Shown here in pieces: positions 1-6,580 of a stretch of 27,030 bases of DNA. The notes under the pieces are model-generated. The model saw only the letters and a list, made by a program, of their open reading frames with translations. It was not told the DNA's origin and did no database searches. How positions within the stretch are numbered: position 1 is the first letter of the stretch; each line of letters begins with the position of its first letter. The translations under genes and the position numbers were made by a program. Source of the DNA: an uncultured Blautia sp. (GTDB lineage Bacteria; Bacillota; Clostridia; Lachnospirales; Lachnospiraceae); the NCBI GenBank assembly GCA_900553515.1, contig USDN01000036.1, forward strand, positions 1 through 27,030, in the 5' to 3' direction.

Positions 1-65
1 ATTCTGCATAAAATCTGCTTATTTTATTGCGAAAAATATTTATTCCTCACCGCTGGTTTCCCACA

Positions 66-94
66 TTGTTTTTTCCTGTTGCCTATATTATAAT
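66..94 (+). promoter_or_regulatory. Putative housekeeping promoter of pepT
   Basis: TTGTTT at 66-71 and a perfect TATAAT at 89-94 are separated by 17 bp, the ideal SigA spacing. The predicted start of transcription is near 101, about 45 bases before the pepT start codon. Bases 1-65 are AT-rich and show no other feature I can support. Confidence 0.65.
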
Positions 95-145
95 GAAGAC
101 ACGGAAAAAATTCCTTTGGGAATAAGAAGAGAACAGGAGCAGATT

Positions 146-1363
146 ATGAGAGCATACGAACGTTTATTAAATTATGTAAAGATTCATACGACCAGTGATG
201 AAAACAGTAATACAACACCTACCACAGCCCGCCAGTTTGATCTGGCAGAGCTTCTGGTAAAGGAAATGAAGGAACTGGGAGTCACAAATGCAAGAGTCGA
301 TGAAAACTGTTATGTTTACGGCGAAATTCCTGCTGCGCCGGGTTATGAGGACAGACCGGCAATCGGCCTTATCGCTCATCTGGATACCGCGCCGGATTTC
401 TGCGGGGAAAATGTGAATCCGCAGATTCACGAAAACTACAATGGAGAGGATCTGCCTCTGGGAAACAGCGGAAAGATTCTTTCTGTAAAAAAATTTCCAC
501 ATCTGAAAGAACTGAAAGGCAGGACACTGATTACCACAGATGGAACTACCCTTTTGGGGGCGGACGACAAAGCGGGTGTTGCAGAGATTATGACTGTGGC
601 GGAGGAGCTTCTTAAAGGAACCATGGCTCATGGAAAAGTGTGCATTGCTTTTACACCGGATGAGGAAGTGGGAAGCGGAGCCGGCAAGCTGGATATTCCG
701 GGACTGGGAGCTCAGTATGCCTATACGGCAGACGGCGGACGTGAAAATGAGATCGTATACGAAAACTTTAATGCCAGTGAGGCTGTCCTTGAGATCCGGG
801 GCTTTAACATCCATCCCGGAGAGGCGAAGAATACCATGGTCAATGCGGCTCTTGTGGCTATGGAGATTAACAGTATGCTGCCGTCTCTGGAAACTCCGGC
901 TCATACAGAATTGTATGAGGGCTTTTTCCATCTTTGCGAGATGCAGGGAACGGTAGAGCAGGCAAGACTTGTGTACATCATCCGGGATCACAGCGCAGCC
1001 TGCTTTGAGGCAAGAGAGAAAACCCTGGAACACATTACAAAGATTATGAACGAGAAATACGGAGAAGGAACCGTCAGTCTGAAGGTTACAGAGCAGTACC
1101 GGAATATGATCGAAAAAATAGAACCGTGTATGCATCTGGTAGACCATGCCAAAGACGCGATCCGTGAACTGGGAATGGAGCCGGATACAGATCCGATCCG
1201 CGGCGGTACAGACGGTTCCCAGCTCAGCTTCCGGGGACTGCCATGCCCGAATCTGGGAACAGGCGGCTACGCTTTCCATGGTCCTTATGAACACATTACC
1301 GCAGAAGGAATGGATACAGCTGTTCAGGTGATGCTTGGTATTCTGAAACGATATGCAGAATAA
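146..1363 (+). CDS. pepT: Peptidase T (tripeptide aminopeptidase)
   Basis: Cytosolic M20-family zinc aminopeptidase that removes the N-terminal residue of tripeptides. The 405-residue length is normal for PepT. All expected metal and catalytic residues are visible: H78-L-D80 in AHLD, the bridging Asp in GADDKAG (D140), the catalytic Glu pair E173-E174, D196 in ADGG, and the last zinc His H378 in AFHGPYEH. The dimerisation-domain signature HPGEAKN is also present. I chose ATG 146 because AGGAG at 135-139 sits six bases upstream; an in-frame TTG at 116 would add ten non-conserved residues. It has its own promoter and is followed by a 73-base gap with a hairpin, so it may be only loosely coupled to the next genes. 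Confidence 0.96.
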   Translation: MRAYERLLNYVKIHTTSDENSNTTPTTARQFDLAELLVKEMKELGVTNARVDENCYVYGEIPAAPGYEDRPAIGLIAHLDTAPDFCGENVNPQIHENYNGEDLPLGNSGKILSVKKFPHLKELKGRTLITTDGTTLLGADDKAGVAEIMTVAEELLKGTMAHGKVCIAFTPDEEVGSGAGKLDIPGLGAQYAYTADGGRENEIVYENFNASEAVLEIRGFNIHPGEAKNTMVNAALVAMEINSMLPSLETPAHTELYEGFFHLCEMQGTVEQARLVYIIRDHSAACFEAREKTLEHITKIMNEKYGEGTVSLKVTEQYRNMIEKIEPCMHLVDHAKDAIRELGMEPDTDPIRGGTDGSQLSFRGLPCPNLGTGGYAFHGPYEHITAEGMDTAVQVMLGILKRYAE

Positions 1364-1390
1364 AATAAAAAATTTTAAATAATATGCGAT

Positions 1391-1436
1391 AAAAAACACT
1401 TCTTTTGCATTGTACATGTAAAGGAGGTGTTTTTTT
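1391..1436 (+). promoter_or_regulatory. Hairpin burying the RBS of the next gene; possible weak terminator
   Basis: Bases 1391-1406 pair with 1420-1435 without a break: 16 bp including two G-U pairs, around a 13-base loop. The right arm contains the whole AAAGGAGGTG ribosome binding site (1420-1429) and ends in a T run; the start codon follows at 1437. The left arm (CACTTCTTTT) resembles the anti-Shine-Dalgarno tail of 16S rRNA. It may act as a low-GC intrinsic terminator for pepT, as a translational lock on the downstream gene, or both. Confidence 0.6.
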
Positions 1437-2306
1437 ATGATTATAAAAAACAAAATAACGGCGGCAATGATCCTTCTGGGGATGCTCGGAAGCATTCTGG
1501 CGGGGCAGGGAGACCGTACCGTACAGGGAGCAGCAGAGACGGAACCTTTGAAGGCGACTTTTTTGAAAGTGGGAAAAGCCGATGCCATAGCCATACAGAC
1601 AGGAGAAGATACTCTGGTGATTGATACCGGGGAAGAAGAGGATGGAGAGGAACTGGTATTTTATCTGAAAAACCAGGGGATCTCTCAGGTAGATACGCTG
1701 CTGATCACGCATTACGATCAGGATCATGTGGGCGGGGCAGATACTCTGATCGAATCTATGGATGTAGGAAGGGTACTGGTTCCGGATTATGAGGGAACCT
1801 CCACGGAATATCAGGATTTTATGGTCGCACTGGAAGAAAAGGGGATGACAGCAGAGCGTCTGAAAAAAGCGGAGGAGTTTGAACTGGGCAGTGCGACAGT
1901 TCTTGTGGAACCGCCCGCTTCCTGTGAGATCAAAAATGGAGAAGCGGAGATGGATAACAATTTTTCAATTATTACTACAGTCATTCATGGAAAAAACAGG
2001 CTTCTGTTTACCGGGGATGCAGAAAAGCAGCGGATTCGGCAGTGGCTGAGGGAGGGACAGGCAGAAAAATGTGATTTTTTAAAGGTTCCTCATCATGGTG
2101 TTTATAATACGGCATTGCAGGAATTATTTGAAACTGTGATGCCGGAGTATGCAGTGATCTGTTCTTCTAATAAAAATCCGGCAGATCCGCAGACGATCGA
2201 GCTTTTAAAGAAAAATAACACTCATGTCTTTCAGACAAAAGACGGAAATATCACATTAATCAGTGATGGAAAATCTCTGGAAATGAAACAGAATCTGGAG
2301 CATTAG
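1437..2306 (+). CDS. Secreted ComEC-type metallo-beta-lactamase-fold hydrolase
   Basis: A 289-residue protein with a basic N-terminus and a hydrophobic segment (about residues 5-23), typical of a Sec signal peptide, so the domain should act outside the membrane. The rest is one metallo-beta-lactamase domain of the ComEC/Rec2 C-terminal type: metal motif H92-x-D94-x-D96-H97 in THYDQDHVGG, D194 in FTGDAE, and the late motif PHHG at 218-221. It lacks the ComEC membrane channel, so it is a stand-alone enzyme. ComEC-type domains are associated with DNA or phosphodiester hydrolysis, but the substrate cannot be read here. It ends 12 bases before the polyphosphate polymerase gene and is probably co-transcribed with it, which makes a polyphosphate or envelope-polymer substrate worth considering. 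Confidence 0.85.
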   Translation: MIIKNKITAAMILLGMLGSILAGQGDRTVQGAAETEPLKATFLKVGKADAIAIQTGEDTLVIDTGEEEDGEELVFYLKNQGISQVDTLLITHYDQDHVGGADTLIESMDVGRVLVPDYEGTSTEYQDFMVALEEKGMTAERLKKAEEFELGSATVLVEPPASCEIKNGEAEMDNNFSIITTVIHGKNRLLFTGDAEKQRIRQWLREGQAEKCDFLKVPHHGVYNTALQELFETVMPEYAVICSSNKNPADPQTIELLKKNNTHVFQTKDGNITLISDGKSLEMKQNLEH

Positions 2307-2318
2307 GAAGGAGAACGT

Positions 2319-3074
2319 ATGACACAGTCAGTTTTTAACCGTTATGAAAAAAAATATCTGATGCCGGAACCGATATATCTGGAACTGAGAAAACGGCTGG
2401 CACCCTATATGCAGGAAGACGAATATGGCCTTCATACGATTTGCAATATTTATTACGATACCAGAGATTCTTACCTGATACGTCGTTCTATTGAGCATCC
2501 GGTTTATAAGGAAAAACTCAGGCTCAGAAGCTATGGGATCCCCACGCTGGATTCCAAAGTCTTTCTGGAGATTAAGAAAAAATACAGGAAGGTTGTTAAT
2601 AAGAGAAGAATCCAGATCACTTTAAGGGAAGCCTATGATTATATAGAGAGGGGGATCCGGCCAGAACAGGACAGTCAGATCCTTCATGAAATTGACTTTT
2701 TTTTACAGAGATATCCTCTGGTAAAAGGTTTGTATCTGGCGTATGACAGGATCGCACTTTTTGGAAAACAGGATGCTTCTTTCAGAGTGACATTCGATCA
2801 GAATATCCGGAGCCGACATGTGGCAATGGGGCTGGAAAACGGAGATGCCGGAGAAAAGCTTCTGCCGGAGGGATATTATCTGATGGAAAGTAAGATCATG
2901 GGCGCGGCGCCCCTCTGGTTTACAGAAATTTTATCGGAGCTGTCAGTTTACCCGGTTTCTTTTTCAAAATATGGAAGCATTTACAAAAAAGAACACAATT
3001 CCTTCGATGTGGAGCAGCTGATGGTCCACAGAATGGAAAACTGGAATGAGATAAGGAGGACAAAGGTATGTTAA
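2319..3074 (+). CDS. VTC-domain polyphosphate polymerase
   Basis: A 251-residue protein matching the VTC (vacuolar transporter chaperone) catalytic tunnel domain, which in yeast Vtc4 makes polyphosphate from ATP. Conserved elements appear in order: RYEKKYL (8-14), IYYDT (44-48), the basic strand KLRLRSYG with R68 and R70, FLEIKKK (82-88), a later TFD strand, E190 in MESKIMG, and K217 in SFSKYGS. These correspond to the basic lining and metal-binding Glu of the tunnel. It has no SPX domain and no membrane segment; the membrane part is probably the next gene, whose start codon lies seven bases inside this one. The RBS GAAGGAG lies just before ATG 2319. The family is clear; actual polymerase activity is inferred. 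Confidence 0.9.
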   Translation: MTQSVFNRYEKKYLMPEPIYLELRKRLAPYMQEDEYGLHTICNIYYDTRDSYLIRRSIEHPVYKEKLRLRSYGIPTLDSKVFLEIKKKYRKVVNKRRIQITLREAYDYIERGIRPEQDSQILHEIDFFLQRYPLVKGLYLAYDRIALFGKQDASFRVTFDQNIRSRHVAMGLENGDAGEKLLPEGYYLMESKIMGAAPLWFTEILSELSVYPVSFSKYGSIYKKEHNSFDVEQLMVHRMENWNEIRRTKVC

Positions 3075-3736
3075 ACAGTATTTTTCATGCAGGGACATTT
3101 TCAATAGAAGCAGTATTGACAGCTATGGCAGCAGCTTTGATCCTTGGGCTGGCGATCGCCATAATTTATAAGCAGTCCGGCATCCATATCGGGAGCTTTG
3201 CTGTGGTGCTGGCTGTGCTTCCGCTTCTGGTCAGTGTGGTCATTCTGATCGTAAACGGAAATCTTGGGACATCGGTTGCGGTTCTTGGCGCTTTTGGTCT
3301 CATAAGATTCCGCAGTGCGCCCGGAACAGCAAGAGAGATTGGTTTTATCTTTTTTGCAATGGCAGTAGGGCTTGCATCCGGCATGGGATTTATTTCTCTT
3401 GCTGTTCTGATTACTATGACGGCGGGTTTTTTTATATTCATTCTGGAGAAGCTTCAGTTTGGCAATCCTGTGTCCCGGGAACGGGAACTCCGGATCACCA
3501 TTCCGGAGGATCTGAATTACATGGGAGTTTTTGACGATCTTTTTCAGGCATATACGAAATTTGCACATCTGGAACGGGTAAAAACAACGAATATGGGAAC
3601 CATGTATGAGCTTTCCTACCGGGTGGAACTACGAAACATGGCAAAAGAAAAAGAGTTTATTGACGAGCTTCGATGCCGGAACGGGAATCTTTCTATTATA
3701 TACGGACTTGTTCCCCGTGAGAAGAATGAGCTATAA
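3068..3736 (+). CDS. DUF4956 membrane protein, partner of the VTC protein
   Basis: A 222-residue membrane protein. Four hydrophobic segments fill roughly residues 10-130, with the family signature GAFGLIRFRSAPGT in a cytosolic loop at about 74-87, followed by a soluble C-terminal domain of about 85 residues. DUF4956 proteins often lie beside VTC-domain genes in Firmicutes, so a role as membrane anchor or channel for the polymerase is plausible, but no biochemical function is established that I can cite. Overlap with the upstream gene (3068-3074) implies translational coupling, with GGAGG at 3056-3060 as RBS. The RFRS basic loop could contact polyphosphate or nucleotide; that is speculation. 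Confidence 0.88.
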   Translation: MLNSIFHAGTFSIEAVLTAMAAALILGLAIAIIYKQSGIHIGSFAVVLAVLPLLVSVVILIVNGNLGTSVAVLGAFGLIRFRSAPGTAREIGFIFFAMAVGLASGMGFISLAVLITMTAGFFIFILEKLQFGNPVSRERELRITIPEDLNYMGVFDDLFQAYTKFAHLERVKTTNMGTMYELSYRVELRNMAKEKEFIDELRCRNGNLSIIYGLVPREKNEL

Positions 3737-3789
3737 TAAAGGATAAGAAAATATGTGGGGATTTCACACAGGGATAAGGAGAAAGCGTC

Positions 3790-4365
3790 ATGCTGGTATT
3801 TGCTGCGCTGGCTTACAGTAAGCCGGAAAACAGAGAAACGATAAATATAGATGAAACTGTCTTTTACAGGATTTCCGCAGGGGACAAGGAGGCATTCTGC
3901 CAGCTGTATGAGAAGACAGGTAATGTGATTTTTTCTTATGCGCTGTCTTTACTGAGAAACAGAGAGGACGCAGAGGACGCCATGCAGGAGACTTTTTTAA
4001 AAATCCGTTCGGCAGCCCATCTGTATCGTCCCATGGATAAGCCGATGGCATGGATTTTTACCATAGCCCGAAACGTTTGTCTGATGAAGTTCAGAAAGCA
4101 GAAGCATTTTTCTTCTGTTTCAGTGGATGAGTTAAGGGAAATCCCGGACTGCAGTGGTATCCGGGACCGTGAGGACCGTATTGTACTGGAAACGGCATTT
4201 CAGGTTCTGACAAAGGAGGAATGTCAGATCATAGTTTTACATGCAGTATCAGGAATGAAGCACAGAGAAATCAGCGAGCTTCTGCACCTGCCGTTGTCTA
4301 CGGTGTTGTCAAGGTATAACAGAAGTATAAAAAAACTGCGGGGACAGCTGGAGGGATTATTATGA
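3790..4365 (+). CDS. ECF-type sigma-70 family RNA polymerase sigma factor
   Basis: A 191-residue sigma factor with only regions 2 and 4. Region 2 is near residues 30-100 and contains the core-binding and -10-recognition stretch NREDAEDAMQETFLKI and the AWIFTIARN motif. Region 4 is near 135-190, with the helix-turn-helix SGMKHREISELLHLPLSTV. It would redirect RNA polymerase to a small regulon. ATG 3790 has AAGGAG at 3776-3781. Its stop overlaps the start of the next gene as ATGA at 4362-4365, the usual layout of an ECF sigma and its anti-sigma. The 53-base gap from the DUF4956 gene shows no terminator, so the sigma factor may be transcribed with the polyphosphate block. Confidence 0.93.
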   Translation: MLVFAALAYSKPENRETINIDETVFYRISAGDKEAFCQLYEKTGNVIFSYALSLLRNREDAEDAMQETFLKIRSAAHLYRPMDKPMAWIFTIARNVCLMKFRKQKHFSSVSVDELREIPDCSGIRDREDRIVLETAFQVLTKEECQIIVLHAVSGMKHREISELLHLPLSTVLSRYNRSIKKLRGQLEGLL

Positions 4366-5498
4366 AAAATATAACAGAGTCTTATCTGAAAGAACGTCTG
4401 AAACGTGCCACGGAGCAGCTTGTGCCGGATAAGGCGGAGGAAATATGGGCGCAGCCGGTAGAAAAAGCCTCCGGTGACGAATGGTTTCTGGACGGTCTGG
4501 ACAGACGTCCTCACACTACACAAAAGATTATAAAGCTCATGTCTGCAGCGGCTGCCTGTTTTGTGATTGGTATGTTTTCCTATTACATGATCGTACTGCA
4601 TTCTCAGGCAACCGTGTACCTGGACGTAAATCCCGGTATACAGCTTGAGCTGAACAGCAGAGAAGAAGTGATTTCTGCAGAAGCGGCTAACCGGGATGGA
4701 GAAATAATTCTTGAAGATATGGATCTGAAGCATACGGATCTGGATGTCGCAGTAAATGCTGTCCTTGGTTCTATGGTCAGGCATGGATATCTGAGTAAAG
4801 CTGAGGATATGGTGCTGCTTTCGGTAGACAGCAGCGACCGGAACAAAAGCGAAAAACTTCGTACAGAGATATCGGAAGAGATCCGTACCTGTCTGGATTC
4901 CATGGTAGGATCAGCTTCTGTTTTCGACCAGGATGTGTATTTGGATGACGAATTAAAAGCTATGGCAGAACAATATGAGATCACACCAGGCAAGGCTGAA
5001 TTGATCCGGAAACTGACATCAGAAAATCCAAAGCTGGAATATGCGGAGCTGGCAGTTCTGCCAATCAAAGATCTGGCGGCAAGGCTGAACCGGGAAGGCA
5101 TAGATTTAAGAGAATATGCCAATTATAGCGGAAATGGTTATAAGCCGGAAACAGAAGAGGAAGATGATGCAGAAAAGCCGGAAAAGGAAAGTGATGACAA
5201 AGAGCAGGAGGATGACGGGGATACGGATGCTTCTGAGCAAGAGGAGGATGAAGAGGATCAGGATTTGGAGGAAAACAGGAATCAGAGCCGGATACCTCCG
5301 GCTGGTTCGACAGAGGACAATGATGAAGCCCCGGTAAGGAGACCGGAAGCAGCTGAACCGGAATATGAGGCTCCAGAACCGGAAGAACAAGACTATGAAG
5401 CCCCGGAGCCGGAATATGAAGAGCCGGAGTACGAAGCCCCGGAACCGGAATATGAAGCTCCGGAGGCAGATGACGACGGGGAAGAAGAGGATGACTGA
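4362..5498 (+). CDS. RsgI-type membrane anti-sigma factor with acidic repeat tail
   Basis: A 378-residue single-pass protein. Residues 1-58 are a short charged cytosolic part that should hold the sigma factor. A transmembrane helix lies at about 59-79. An extracellular domain (about 84-250) opens with VYLDVNPGIQLELN, the signature of RsgI-family extracytoplasmic (SEAL) domains, in which autoproteolysis at an Asn-Pro bond has been reported; N90-P91 would be that site. Residues from about 258 on are low-complexity and very acidic, ending in repeated EYEAPEP units. It is translationally coupled to the sigma factor by ATGA. The N-terminal part is too short and divergent for me to assign to the classical RsgI_N domain. 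Sensing of an envelope polymer or cation through the tail is inference. Confidence 0.85.
   Translation: MKNITESYLKERLKRATEQLVPDKAEEIWAQPVEKASGDEWFLDGLDRRPHTTQKIIKLMSAAAACFVIGMFSYYMIVLHSQATVYLDVNPGIQLELNSREEVISAEAANRDGEIILEDMDLKHTDLDVAVNAVLGSMVRHGYLSKAEDMVLLSVDSSDRNKSEKLRTEISEEIRTCLDSMVGSASVFDQDVYLDDELKAMAEQYEITPGKAELIRKLTSENPKLEYAELAVLPIKDLAARLNREGIDLREYANYSGNGYKPETEEEDDAEKPEKESDDKEQEDDGDTDASEQEEDEEDQDLEENRNQSRIPPAGSTEDNDEAPVRRPEAAEPEYEAPEPEEQDYEAPEPEYEEPEYEAPEPEYEAPEADDDGEEEDD
5359..5470 (+). repeat. Short tandem repeats coding the EYEAPEP tail
   Basis: Degenerate units of about 21 to 30 bases such as GAATATGAGGCTCCAGAACC recur four to five times within the anti-sigma gene, encoding variants of EYEAPEPE. 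Such tracts can change copy number by slippage, so tail length may vary between strains. Confidence 0.7.
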
Positions 5499-5532
5499 GA
5501 AATAATTGCTGCTTTTATCGCAGTAAGATATT

Positions 5533-6447
5533 TTACAGGGCAGAGGATGGTTTAGAAGGTTCATTACTGCACCATGCATTACGGAACTTTAGTGGAGTGC
5601 ATCCTTCGTGTTTCTTAAACTGGCTGATAAAATGACTGACCTGATGAAAGCCACATGCATATGCGATTTCTTCTATGGTAATATCTTTATATTTGAGAAG
5701 AACTTTTGAGTGATTGAGCCTTGTGATGATAATGTATTCATTAGGCGGCGTACCTATATATCGCTTAAATTCTCTGGCAAGGTGATATTTACTTACGCCT
5801 GTAAGAGATGCCAGATAATCAAGAGACAACGGTTCCTGAAAATGTATGTCAATTTCTTTTATAACAGTTTTTAGATAATCGGGCATAAATCCAATTCCAA
5901 GATTTTCCGTTTCATTTTCAATTAAAATTTTTGTAAGGATCTCCGTGATCAGACCTGAAGTAAGGATTTCTGAATGGAGATCCTTTTTTTGCGTTATAGA
6001 TAGAATTCTTCGAAGAGTGCTTTCCATAAAAAAAGGATCTAAAGAATTCAGAATATGAAAATTACTCTTTAAAAATTCTTCATAATAGCCAAGAGCGGAA
6101 GGCCCATTAAAGTGCAGCCAAAGAAATTTCCATTGCTGGTTTTTCAGGCATTCGTAATAGTGGTGATCCATACAGTCAATATAAGCAAGAGTTCCTGGCA
6201 GTAGCTGCCATGTTTTTCCCTGATATTTCAGAAGTCCTTTCCCGGAAAGGGTGTAAATAAGTAAAAAGCTGTTCAAATTTTCTCTTTCTGTAAAATATGG
6301 GGGAAAGGTGCAGAAGTCTCCGGCTTCCTGTACATAAAAGAAGGTTTGGCGGGATTTGGGGGAGGCTGTATTGATAAAACGAATGGATTCATCGGTCCAG
6401 CTGAAATCAAGATTTTCCATATATTGATGAGTTGCGGAATTCCTCAT
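5533..6447 (-). CDS. AraC-family transcriptional regulator (sugar locus)
   Basis: A 304-residue regulator. The N-terminal half has the cupin-like sugar-binding fold of AraC proteins (YTLSGKGLLKYQGKTW, then PGTLAYID); the C-terminal 100 residues carry two helix-turn-helix units, including SLDYLASLTGVSKYHLAREF and the second-HTH signature IEEIAYACGFHQVSHFISQF. I start it at 6447, where AGGAGA (6455-6460) precedes the ATG; the longer reading from 6558 adds hydrophobic residues with no RBS. It is divergent from the isomerase gene at 6581 and very probably controls it, with sugar as the effector. The effector identity (rhamnose, fucose or another) is not visible. Confidence 0.92.
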   Translation of the reverse strand: MRNSATHQYMENLDFSWTDESIRFINTASPKSRQTFFYVQEAGDFCTFPPYFTERENLNSFLLIYTLSGKGLLKYQGKTWQLLPGTLAYIDCMDHHYYECLKNQQWKFLWLHFNGPSALGYYEEFLKSNFHILNSLDPFFMESTLRRILSITQKKDLHSEILTSGLITEILTKILIENETENLGIGFMPDYLKTVIKEIDIHFQEPLSLDYLASLTGVSKYHLAREFKRYIGTPPNEYIIITRLNHSKVLLKYKDITIEEIAYACGFHQVSHFISQFKKHEGCTPLKFRNAWCSNEPSKPSSAL

Positions 6448-6460
6448 GACAATTTCTCCT

Positions 6461-6529
6461 TTGACAGCAAGATATTGATATTTTATGCTAATATAATCGG
6501 ATGTTTTTCTTATTATATCAATATATAAT
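6461..6529 (+). promoter_or_regulatory. Divergent control region: isomerase promoter and AraC operator candidate
   Basis: A perfect TTGACA (6461-6466) and TATGCT (6484-6489) are 17 bp apart, directed at the isomerase gene. An inverted repeat, ATATTGATAT at 6472-6481 and ATATCAATAT at 6515-6524, has one arm in the spacer of this promoter; the other touches a second -10-like TATAAT (6524-6529) that lacks a good -35. The arms are 43 bp apart centre to centre, about four helical turns, which suits loop or paired binding by the divergent AraC protein. Confidence 0.5.
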
Positions 6530-6580
6530 AGCAATGTAAACAGAAATAAAAGAAACAAGATAAGAGTATAGGAGAGAAAA

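Noticed and set aside
167..1594. Long minus-strand reading frame of 475 codons across pepT
   Set aside because: It lies antisense to a clear peptidase with all active residues, has no RBS and no recognisable domain; its length reflects codon bias of pepT.
5359..5470. Possible CRISPR-like or non-coding repeat array
   Set aside because: Repeats are short, imperfect, without spacers, and stay in frame as the EYEAPEP protein tail.
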